Shown here piece after piece: positions 1 to 5,950 of a stretch of DNA of 16,522 nucleotides. Made by a program: the position numbers and the translations under genes. This DNA is from JABMRF01 sp964584985. GTDB taxonomy: Bacteria; Patescibacteriota; Patescibacteriia; UBA11705; JABHMO01. The first letter of the stretch is position 1. Every line of letters begins with the position of its first letter. The DNA is taken from contig CAZPBK010000017.1 of the NCBI GenBank assembly GCA_964584985.1, positions 1 to 16,522 on the forward strand, given 5' to 3'. A model generated the notes under the pieces. That model saw only the letters and a program-made list of their open reading frames with translations. It was not told the DNA's origin and made no database searches.

Positions 1-128
1 AATCCGCGATAAATTTAATGTGCCGGAAAAAGTGGTGCAAGAAGCGGCTAAGCAGTGGATGATTAATGAGTTATCTAACGGTTATGTTGGTTCGGCTATA
101 GAAATCCGCGATGAATTCAATGTGCCGG
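1..128 (+). repeat. Two copies of a 26-bp in-frame repeat (34-codon period)
   Basis: Bases 1-26 and 103-128 are identical except at two positions, and the spacing of 102 nt is exactly 34 codons. They encode IRDKFNVP and IRDEFNVP, so this is the 3' end of a protein-repeat array that continues upstream. No further copy is seen after 128. Confidence 0.8.
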
Positions 129-2689
129 GAGAAATAGGATCAATGGAAAATAGCGCAGGCGATTCTTTTGTTAAAAAAATGCAAATAACCACTTGGCCGG
201 AGTTGTTTAAGTTTGTTAACAATGACAAGCAAGCCAAAGACTTTTTAGCTTGGTTATTGGATAATAATCAAGAATGTTTGTTGGATAGGCAAGACTTGGA
301 AAAAATTATGGCCAAAAATCTAAACTATATAGAAGCTCAAATTATTAGGCAAAATGATCAAGACTTTGATTTTGGCCAAGAAGATAATGAAAAAGAGATT
401 TTTGAAATTTTAACCGGTGAAAAAGGGTCAAAAGAATGGCAGGATCAAGAAAATGTGGTTGAGCCTTTTGAACAAGGCGCCGAGCGTTTTGGTTGGCAAA
501 AAATGTTTGAATATTCTAACAGAGAGGATATTAGCCGGCATGATGCTTTGTTTGAATTTAATAAAATCTTGGCTTTGTTAGACCGTTCCGAGCTGGAGTC
601 GGAGCAGTTTTACGCTCAGATTCTTTTTCAAGTAAAAAAAGACACTTCAGAATATGAAGATATTGGTACCTCTTATCATAAAATAAATGCCTTGGCCAGA
701 AATGTAAATTTGGATATTGAGCAGATCATACAAGAGGCCAGACAATACAAAGAAATAAATAAATTGCAAAAACTTTTAGCAGACTTGGATTCTCCGGAAA
801 AGGTTTTTTCTTCTTGGGTCTATTTGAAAAAATATGCGGATATTTGTCGGTTGTTGCAAAAAAAAGAAATATTGGAAAAATTAGGAGAATTAAAAAAAGA
901 GCCGGGTCAAGAAAAATTGTATAATTATGTGGAAACCTTGGCTTTTCATCCCAATATAGATATGGAATCGGTTTTTAGGTTTTGGCAAGAGCCGGAAAGC
1001 TTTTTGGCGGGGGCGGACGAGGACAGTGAGGTTGAATTGCATAACAGAAAAAAGCCTTCCAATTATGTGGAAATTCCGTATTTGGATTTATCGGCTAAAG
1101 AGCTTAGAGACGCTTTGATTGAAGGCGGGTTGGATCAAGTCCAAGCTTTTTGGCCCATGGAAGTGGAGTATAGGTTGCCGATGAAGGCGAACAAAACTGT
1201 GGAATCGTCGGAACAGGCGGAAAAAACCACCAGACAAATAATACGCGAGCAATTGGGCTATTTTGATCCGCAAGAAAAGAAAAGAATAAAAGGCCGGCAT
1301 AAACAAGCTAAAAAAATATTTCCGCAAATACAAAAATTTTTCAAAGAACATGATATTAAAATGAAAGAATATATGAGAGCTGAACAAGAACAGGAATTGC
1401 CAAAAGAAGTGGAAAAACAGGTTTTGGATATTTTAGGACAAGGTAAAGCGGAAAAAATTAAAGGATCGGTAAAAGAATACCGAGCCAAGATTAATTTAAA
1501 ATCAGATCCCGACGGCGTGGTGGCCGGTAATGATACTTCTTGTTGTATGCCTTTTGGGGCTGGCAAAAATACGGTATATACTTTTAATCCCAATTGCGCC
1601 TTGTTCACTTTGCAACAAAAAAAAGCTGATGACAATTGGCGAACCATAGCTCAGAGTGTTTTAACCCAAGACAAAAAGGTTAAAAAGAATTTTAATGATA
1701 TTTTGGAAGAAATAAAAAAGGCCGAAACTGTAGATATAGAGCAAGTATTGCCGGAAAGTATTTTAAATGATGAGCCGTTTACCTTGGCTTGTGATAATGT
1801 GGAAGTGGCACCTAATTCGCAAAAAAATCCATTGGTCAAAAATCATATTGAAATGATTTACCATGATTTTTTTATGCGGTATTTGCAAAGATTCGCCAGA
1901 CCGCAGAATCTTGATCCCGAGCAAGTGGTTATTGGTTTGGGCTATGCGGATGCCTTAACTGATTTGTCGGACATTGATAATACTTTTGTGCCGGCAGCTC
2001 CGGTCAGTTATTCGGATAAAACCCATGAAAAGGTTTACCGACTGGAACCCAAACCTTATCAGCCGGGAGAAAAACAAATTAAGATTCCGGAAAAACCCAA
2101 GGCTGAACAGGTTTTCAGTTCACAAATACCGGGCATTAAGGCTTTGAATTTTGAAGATGCTTTACCGGTCAGTTTTATTGAAAGTAAAGCTTATCATGAC
2201 AATAAAGAGCTTATGCAATATTTGCATAATATGGAAAACGGTTTAATTGCCAAGGATATTAACAATGTGGCCAAACAACGGCCAAATATGGCTTTGAAAT
2301 ATGTGGGGAAGGACAATAAAATACATGGTTATTTGTTTGCTTATGAAGGCGCTAATGAGTATGATGAATATGATGAAGATTATATTAAAGAATTGGATGA
2401 AGATGAAGGCTTTGTTTATGTGGCTGACATTGCTTCGGATAAAACGGAAAAAGGCATTGGCCGCAGTTTGATGATGGGTTTTTTGGAACAATACAAAAAA
2501 AACTATTTGGATCAAGACAATCCTTTACCCATTTTTGCCCAAATGAGAGAAAAAACCAGCTATGCCATTGTTAAGAAAAACCTGGCCAAATACGGGGAAA
2601 GATTGGGATTAAAATTTGACATTCAAGAACTGGGCACTTATGAAGAAGGCGAGGATACTATGCATAAGATGCTTATCAGAGTTCAATAA
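2..2689 (+). CDS. Giant helical-repeat protein with C-terminal GNAT acetyltransferase domain (5' end outside window)
   Basis: The reading frame is open from base 2, so the gene starts upstream and only its last ~895 residues are here. The first ~45 residues hold the end of a tandem repeat with a 34-residue period (the IRDxFNVP element recurs 102 nt apart), probably helical hairpins. A long, charged, mainly helical middle follows. Around 1505-1610 lies a compact motif (GNDTSCCMPFG, then NPNCALFTL) with two adjacent cysteines. The last ~170 residues look like a GNAT N-acetyltransferase: a beta strand VYVADIA followed by GIGRSLMMGFLEQ (about 2418-2490) matches motif A, the acetyl-CoA pyrophosphate loop. 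Repeat plus GNAT architecture is familiar from CPR genomes, but the substrate is unknown. It lies 60 nt upstream of tsaB. GNAT genes such as rimI often sit beside tsaB, but this protein is far too large to be RimI. GNAT call good; the rest is descriptive. Confidence 0.7.
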   Translation: MRDKFNVPEKVVQEAAKQWMINELSNGYVGSAIEIRDEFNVPGEIGSMENSAGDSFVKKMQITTWPELFKFVNNDKQAKDFLAWLLDNNQECLLDRQDLEKIMAKNLNYIEAQIIRQNDQDFDFGQEDNEKEIFEILTGEKGSKEWQDQENVVEPFEQGAERFGWQKMFEYSNREDISRHDALFEFNKILALLDRSELESEQFYAQILFQVKKDTSEYEDIGTSYHKINALARNVNLDIEQIIQEARQYKEINKLQKLLADLDSPEKVFSSWVYLKKYADICRLLQKKEILEKLGELKKEPGQEKLYNYVETLAFHPNIDMESVFRFWQEPESFLAGADEDSEVELHNRKKPSNYVEIPYLDLSAKELRDALIEGGLDQVQAFWPMEVEYRLPMKANKTVESSEQAEKTTRQIIREQLGYFDPQEKKRIKGRHKQAKKIFPQIQKFFKEHDIKMKEYMRAEQEQELPKEVEKQVLDILGQGKAEKIKGSVKEYRAKINLKSDPDGVVAGNDTSCCMPFGAGKNTVYTFNPNCALFTLQQKKADDNWRTIAQSVLTQDKKVKKNFNDILEEIKKAETVDIEQVLPESILNDEPFTLACDNVEVAPNSQKNPLVKNHIEMIYHDFFMRYLQRFARPQNLDPEQVVIGLGYADALTDLSDIDNTFVPAAPVSYSDKTHEKVYRLEPKPYQPGEKQIKIPEKPKAEQVFSSQIPGIKALNFEDALPVSFIESKAYHDNKELMQYLHNMENGLIAKDINNVAKQRPNMALKYVGKDNKIHGYLFAYEGANEYDEYDEDYIKELDEDEGFVYVADIASDKTEKGIGRSLMMGFLEQYKKNYLDQDNPLPIFAQMREKTSYAIVKKNLAKYGERLGLKFDIQELGTYEEGEDTMHKMLIRVQ

Positions 2690-2693
2690 TAAA

Positions 2694-2717
2694 AAGTTTT
2701 TTTGAAAAACTTATTTT
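2694..2717 (+). terminator. Weak hairpin after the GNAT gene
   Basis: An 8-bp stem (AAGTTTTT / AAAAACTT) with a 3-nt loop is followed by ATTTT just after the stop codon. The stem has only one G-C pair and the U tract is interrupted, so termination would be partial and tsaB may be reached by read-through. Confidence 0.35.
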
Positions 2718-2749
2718 AGAGTAAAGAATTTAATAGGTATTAAAAGTCT

Positions 2750-3157
2750 ATGTATTTGCTTATATCTACGGAAAAAAATTCGCATTTTTCTTTGGCACTG
2801 GGAAAAGAAAAATTAAAAAAAACAAAAACTATAAAAAAGCCTTATCATCAGTCTGAGCTTTTGCTTAAAGAAATTGATAAGTTGTTAAAAGGAAAAATTA
2901 ATAAGCTAAAAGCGCTTATGGTTGTGCAAGGACCGGGTGAGTTTTCTGCTCTGCGGATTGGCGTGGTCACTGCCAATGCTTTGGCTGATTCTTTAAATAT
3001 TCCTGTTTGCGCTCTTAAATTAGAAAAAAATAAGGAGTTTTTATCGGAAAAAGAAAAATTGAAAAATCTTTTTAATCAAGGAGTGGAGCAGTTAGCTCAA
3101 GGACAAACCAATGACTTGGTTAAGCCGTTTTACGGAGTCGAGCCTAACATTGGTTAA
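2750..3157 (+). CDS. tsaB: Short TsaB-like tRNA threonylcarbamoyladenosine biosynthesis protein
   Basis: TsaB partners TsaD (with TsaE) in transferring threonylcarbamoyl to A37 of ANN-decoding tRNAs; it is a structural ASKHA-fold partner rather than the catalyst. The call rests on residues 56-86: LMVVQGPGEFSALRIGVVTANALADSLNIPV aligns with the family signature GPGSFTGLRIGxxxAxxLA. The N-terminus (MYLLISTEKNSHFSLAL) fits the first beta strands. At 135 residues it is little more than half of E. coli TsaB (about 231), so the second ASKHA subdomain is missing. In the signature, the usual Ser-Phe-Thr-Gly is Glu-Phe-Ser-Ala. No Shine-Dalgarno site precedes the ATG. Short TsaB forms occur in CPR bacteria, so it may still dimerise with TsaD, but a degenerate role is possible. 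Confidence 0.8.
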   Translation: MYLLISTEKNSHFSLALGKEKLKKTKTIKKPYHQSELLLKEIDKLLKGKINKLKALMVVQGPGEFSALRIGVVTANALADSLNIPVCALKLEKNKEFLSEKEKLKNLFNQGVEQLAQGQTNDLVKPFYGVEPNIG

Positions 3158-3186
3158 ACTTTTCTAATTTTAGATAATGATTTTTT

Positions 3187-3215
3187 AAGCCGTTTATTTT
3201 TAAGCGGTTTTTTTA
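3187..3215 (+). terminator. Rho-independent terminator after tsaB
   Basis: A stem CCGTTTA / TAAGCGG (one T-G wobble, extendable by A-T pairs at the base) with a TTTT loop is followed by seven T residues. It separates tsaB from the mraZ promoter. Confidence 0.8.
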
Positions 3216-3226
3216 TTTTAAAACAA

Positions 3227-3235
3227 TTATCCACA
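3227..3235 (+). promoter_or_regulatory. Perfect DnaA-box match upstream of mraZ
   Basis: TTATCCACA matches the bacterial DnaA consensus TTATNCACA at every position and ends 8 nt before the -35 element of the mraZ promoter. A single nonamer can occur by chance in AT-rich DNA; its placement is what makes it suggestive. Confidence 0.4.
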
Positions 3236-3243
3236 GGAAAGTG

Positions 3244-3272
3244 TTGTCAATAGGTTTTTGGTGGGGTACAAT
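3244..3272 (+). promoter_or_regulatory. Sigma-70-type promoter of the mraZ-rsmH-ftsL operon
   Basis: TTGTCA (3244-3249) and TACAAT (3267-3272) are separated by 17 nt, the optimal spacing, each differing from consensus at one base. Transcription would begin near 3279, giving a leader of about 90 nt before mraZ. Confidence 0.75.
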
Positions 3273-3278
3273 ACAGTT

Positions 3279-3305
3279 GTGGTGAAGAAAAGTGGGGAAA
3301 AGTGG
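3279..3305 (+). promoter_or_regulatory. Putative MraZ operator (GTGG direct repeats)
   Basis: GTGG occurs at 3279, 3292 and 3302, the last two in the context AAAGTGGRRAAA with a 10-bp period; another copy at 3261 lies in the promoter spacer. MraZ is known to bind short direct repeats with a TGG(G/A) core and about one-helical-turn spacing upstream of its own gene, repressing or tuning the dcw operon. Here the repeats overlap the expected transcription start, as autoregulation would need. Confidence 0.65.
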
Positions 3306-3332
3306 AAAACTTTCCGAGCGCTTTTCTTTTTT
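3297..3332 (+). terminator. Possible attenuator hairpin in the mraZ leader
   Basis: GAAAAGTG (3297-3304) can pair with CGCTTTTC (3319-3326) through one T-G wobble, with a 14-nt loop, followed directly by six T residues. It lies about 20 nt into the transcript and overlaps two MraZ boxes. The stem is AT-rich and short, so this is a candidate only. Confidence 0.35.
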
Positions 3333-3368
3333 ATTGTTTTAACTTTATAAATTATTTCGATTCCCGGT

Positions 3369-3800
3369 ATGTTTATTGGTGAATACAATTATTCGGTTGA
3401 TAGTAAGGGCAGACTGGCTATGCCGGCCAAATTTAGATCTGCTCTAAAAACCGGTGCCGTAGTGACCAGAGGTTTGGATGATTCATTGTTTGTTTATACA
3501 AAAAAAGCTTGGACCGAACTGGCTGAAAAATTAGCTTCTTTGCCTATTGGTCAAGCTAACAGCCGAGCTTTTGCTCGTTTAATGTTGGCCGGAGCCATGG
3601 ATGTGAAATTGGATTCTCAAGGGAGAATAATTTTACCCGACTATTTGAGAAAATATGCCGGCATTAATAAAAAAGTGGTAGTGGCCGGGTTGTTTGATCG
3701 CTTGGAGATTTGGGATAAGAAAAAATGGGATGAATATAAACAAAAAACCGAAAAGCAAGGAAATGAAATCGCCGAACAGTTAGGTGAGCTGGGTGTATAA
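3369..3800 (+). CDS. mraZ: Transcriptional regulator MraZ
   Basis: MraZ is a DNA-binding regulator of the division and cell wall cluster with two AbrB-like repeats that assemble into a ring. Each half carries the hallmark DxxxR: DSKGR at residues 11-15 and DSQGR at 82-86. The start MFIGEYNYSVDSKGRLAMPAKFR is nearly textbook, and the 143-residue length fits the family. No clear Shine-Dalgarno site precedes the ATG. It opens the operon and is followed after 63 AT-rich nt by rsmH, the conserved bacterial order. GTGG repeats over its promoter suggest that it regulates itself. Confidence 0.97.
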   Translation: MFIGEYNYSVDSKGRLAMPAKFRSALKTGAVVTRGLDDSLFVYTKKAWTELAEKLASLPIGQANSRAFARLMLAGAMDVKLDSQGRIILPDYLRKYAGINKKVVVAGLFDRLEIWDKKKWDEYKQKTEKQGNEIAEQLGELGV

Positions 3801-3863
3801 TTCAAGATAAAATAATAATATAAATAAAAAAATATTTAAAGCTAATTTTAATTTAATAATCTT

Positions 3864-4799
3864 GTGAGCAATACCATACACAAACCCGTCCTTTGCCGGG
3901 AGGTGGTCAAGTATTTAGACCCTTGTGAAAATGATAATTTTGTGGATTGTACGGTTGGCGGAGGCGGACATACTCGGGAATTATTGAAAAGAAACGGACC
4001 AAAAGGCCAGATTTTGGCTTTTGACTGGGATCAGGAAGCTTTAAACAAGGTTAAAGAAAGTTTATCCGAGTATGAGAAAAGACTGATTTTGATTCGAGCT
4101 TCATATACAAAGATAAAACAATATATTTTTGAAAAAGATTTTTTTCCCATCAAAGGCATTGTTTTGGATCTGGGATTGTCCTCAGATCAATTACAAGACT
4201 CCGGAAGAGGTTTTTCTTTTCAAGTAAAAGAGCCTTTGGATATGCGTTACAGTCCGGAAGATAATAATTTGACAGCTGAAAAAATTATCAATCAGTGGCC
4301 GGAAAAAGAATTGATAAAAATGCTTAAGGATAATTCAGAAGAAAAAAAAGCCAAGAGTATAGCCAGGGTCATAGTTGAAGAAAGGAAAAAAGAACCGATA
4401 AAAAACACTTTGCAATTGGCGGGGATTATTGTTAAAAATTGTTCATCGACCGGAAAACGAATACATCCGGCCACAAAAACCTTCCAGGCTTTGAGAATTG
4501 AAGTTAATGACGAATTGGAAAATTTAAAAAATGTGCTTAATGACATCGTTGATTTAGTTGAATCCGGCACCAGATTGGCAGTGATCAGTTTTCATTCTTT
4601 AGAAGACCGAATCGTAAAAAATTTTTTTAAGCGGGAAAGTAAAGGGTGTATTTGTTCGCCCGAAACTCCGGTTTGCACTTGCGGACATAAAGCAAAAATA
4701 AAAATAATAACCAAAAAACCGATAACCCCTTCGTCTGAGGAAATTAAAAAAAATTTTCGCAGTCGGAGCGCCAAGTTAAGAGTTGCTCAATTTCTATGA
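3864..4799 (+). CDS. rsmH: 16S rRNA (cytosine(1402)-N4)-methyltransferase RsmH
   Basis: RsmH (MraW) uses SAM to N4-methylate C1402 in the decoding centre of 16S rRNA. Residues 27-37 (VDCTVGGGGHT) form the SAM-binding motif I, FDWDQEAL follows as the next acidic loop, and GIVLDLGLSSDQL and RGFSFQ are family signatures. RIEVNDELENL, SFHSLEDRIVK and the Cys-rich CICSPETPVCTCGHK segment complete the match. The 311-residue length is normal. Translation starts at GTG 3864; the residues after it (MSNTIHKPVLCREVV) correspond to the usual N-terminus. The TGA stop overlaps the ATG of ftsL in an ATGA, so the two genes are probably translationally coupled. Confidence 0.97.
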   Translation: MSNTIHKPVLCREVVKYLDPCENDNFVDCTVGGGGHTRELLKRNGPKGQILAFDWDQEALNKVKESLSEYEKRLILIRASYTKIKQYIFEKDFFPIKGIVLDLGLSSDQLQDSGRGFSFQVKEPLDMRYSPEDNNLTAEKIINQWPEKELIKMLKDNSEEKKAKSIARVIVEERKKEPIKNTLQLAGIIVKNCSSTGKRIHPATKTFQALRIEVNDELENLKNVLNDIVDLVESGTRLAVISFHSLEDRIVKNFFKRESKGCICSPETPVCTCGHKAKIKIITKKPITPSSEEIKKNFRSRSAKLRVAQFL

Positions 4800-5140
4800 C
4801 CAAATTTAGTCAGAGCTTTAAACCTGAAAAATCATCAAATTTACAGAACAAAGCAAAAAAATTGTCAAAACCTTTAATTTTGATTCTAACTGCGGTGTTT
4901 TTATTGAGTGCGGTCGGTGTTTATTTGTTTGAAATTAATTACATTGCCGCCAAAGGATTGAAAGTCAGAGAACTTGAACAAAAAATAGAATTAGTAAAAG
5001 AAAAAAATAAAAAGTTAAAACTGCAAATGGTTGAAATGAAATCAATGACTGATCTTTCCGAGAAAATTTCCGGATTAAATATGCAACCTATTGATGATAT
5101 AAATTATTATCAAGCAGGCAGCACCGTGGCTCGCAGGTAA
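4796..5140 (+). CDS. ftsL: FtsL-like septal membrane protein
   Basis: This is a small bitopic protein: a basic cytoplasmic tail (residues 1-26), one membrane segment (about 27-45, LILILTAVFLLSAVGVYLF), then a coiled coil (about 50-85, with heptad-like L/I/V spacing in KVRELEQKIELVKEKNKKLKL) and a short extracytoplasmic end. This topology and the position straight after rsmH identify it as FtsL, which with FtsB/DivIC and FtsQ controls the FtsW-FtsI septal synthase. Sequence alone could not separate FtsL from FtsB/DivIC; the gene order decides. It is the last gene of this transcript, since a terminator follows, and the cognate PBP gene is about 4.7 kb downstream. Confidence 0.85.
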   Translation: MTKFSQSFKPEKSSNLQNKAKKLSKPLILILTAVFLLSAVGVYLFEINYIAAKGLKVRELEQKIELVKEKNKKLKLQMVEMKSMTDLSEKISGLNMQPIDDINYYQAGSTVARR

Positions 5141-5153
5141 GTATAAAAACAAT

Positions 5154-5181
5154 TATCGTTTTTTAAAACGATATTTTTTTT
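5154..5181 (+). terminator. Rho-independent terminator after ftsL
   Basis: An inverted repeat TATCGTTT / AAACGATA with a 4-nt loop is followed by eight T residues. It ends the mraZ operon; the -35 of the next promoter begins inside its T tract. Confidence 0.8.
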
Positions 5182-5208
5182 GACAAAAAAGGGAAATCTT
5201 GATAAGTT
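5180..5208 (+). promoter_or_regulatory. Promoter of the two-gene orphan cassette
   Basis: A perfect TTGACA -35 (5180-5185) is followed 17 nt later by TAAGTT (5203-5208), a weak -10. The strong -35 and the position between a terminator and the next gene support it. Confidence 0.5.
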
Positions 5209-5238
5209 TTTATTTGCGGAAACAGAAAGGAGGGGAAT

Positions 5239-5556
5239 ATGAGAAGGCTTTATTTGGTTTTACCAAGATTTTTTATTAGAGATGAAAGTGGTATTTCGGA
5301 GATGGCTTTGAGCGAAGAATCCGTGATATCCGTGGGGGTTGTTTGTGCCGGAAGCTTGGATCAGGCCGGCAGATTGCTCGATTGTCAAAAATTTAAATTG
5401 CCTTTGAGCAATGGTCGTGGGATGTTAAGTTTGGTCTTTTTTCCCAGAGGCAAGGTTAAGCCCGGTTGCTCTTTGCAAGAAGATGTTTGTTTTTTGGGAT
5501 TTAGAATTAAGCTCTTGAAAAAGGGGGTTTTTACAAGAAAGGGGAGGCATGAATGA
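5239..5556 (+). CDS. Hypothetical protein, 105 aa (first gene of orphan cassette)
   Basis: I do not recognise this protein. The start is secure because a near-ideal Shine-Dalgarno site (AAAGGAGG, 5226-5233) lies 5 nt before the ATG, unlike the neighbouring mraZ, rsmH, ftsL and tgt, which show none. The sequence begins MRRLYLVLPRFFIRDESG, has no signal peptide or long membrane segment, contains four scattered cysteines and alternates hydrophobic strands with Gly/Pro turns, suggesting a small beta-rich soluble fold; the tail is basic (RKGRHE). Its TGA overlaps the ATG of the next gene, so both are probably made together. The pair sits between its own promoter and a strong terminator, splitting ftsL from tgt. 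Confidence 0.7.
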   Translation: MRRLYLVLPRFFIRDESGISEMALSEESVISVGVVCAGSLDQAGRLLDCQKFKLPLSNGRGMLSLVFFPRGKVKPGCSLQEDVCFLGFRIKLLKKGVFTRKGRHE

Positions 5557-5876
5557 AATTTTGTTTGTGGCGATTAAAGCTTCAGGTAAAGAAAGACAGG
5601 GAAGGCGGTGTTTTTTTGAAAGTGTACGGAGAACCGGAGCCTGTAAAATATCATAGAGCTTTTGATGAACCGGAGCTTGGTGAAAAAATTAGATTGAAAT
5701 CCTGGCAAGTGCCTTTAAAAAGGAGAGGACAAGGGATTGAAAATCAACGAATCTACTTTGATGATTTTATGGAGTTTTTTCAAAACAAGGAGGGGGAATT
5801 GACCATAAGATTATCCAATGAACACATAGTTCGGTTTGATAGCTATATTTATGGCTATGAGATAAAACCGAGTTGA
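5553..5876 (+). CDS. Hypothetical protein, 107 aa (second gene of orphan cassette)
   Basis: This is an unrecognised protein translated from an ATG that overlaps the stop of the upstream gene, with GGGGAGG at 5541-5547 as ribosome binding site. It is soluble-looking, mixed in charge and rich in aromatic residues (YHRAFDEPE, IYFDDFMEFFQNKEGE, YIYGYEIKPS), with no signal peptide or membrane segment. The alternation of strands such as LTIRLSNEHIVRFDSYIYGY suggests a C-terminal beta sheet. Tight coupling to the 105-aa protein suggests that the two products act together or as a complex. A strong terminator follows immediately. Confidence 0.7.
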   Translation: MKFCLWRLKLQVKKDREGGVFLKVYGEPEPVKYHRAFDEPELGEKIRLKSWQVPLKRRGQGIENQRIYFDDFMEFFQNKEGELTIRLSNEHIVRFDSYIYGYEIKPS

Positions 5877-5885
5877 GCTTATCAG

Positions 5886-5910
5886 GCTCCGCCATGCGGA
5901 GCTTTTTTTT
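5886..5910 (+). terminator. Strong Rho-independent terminator after the orphan cassette
   Basis: A perfect GC-rich stem GCTCCGC / GCGGAGC with a CAT loop is followed by eight T residues, 9 nt after the stop codon. Confidence 0.92.
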
Positions 5911-5938
5911 GACTAATTAAGGCTTTATATTCTATTAT
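5909..5938 (+). promoter_or_regulatory. Promoter of tgt, nearly leaderless
   Basis: TTGACT (5909-5914) and TATTAT (5933-5938) are 18 nt apart. The expected start, about 7 nt after the -10, falls near 5945, only about 6 nt before the tgt ATG, so the mRNA would be almost leaderless; no Shine-Dalgarno site fits. A TATAAT at 5938-5943 is an alternative -10, but its spacing to this -35 is too long. Confidence 0.55.
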
Positions 5939-5950
5939 ATAATTGAATAT

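Noticed and set aside
1088..2515. Several open frames of 60-130 codons on the minus strand inside the GNAT gene
   Set aside because: They are antisense shadows of a clear coding frame, have Phe/Ser/Leu-rich improbable compositions and no ribosome binding sites.
3801..3863. Terminator or promoter between mraZ and rsmH
   Set aside because: The spacer is only AT-rich; no stable stem or convincing -35/-10 pair was found, so co-transcription is assumed.
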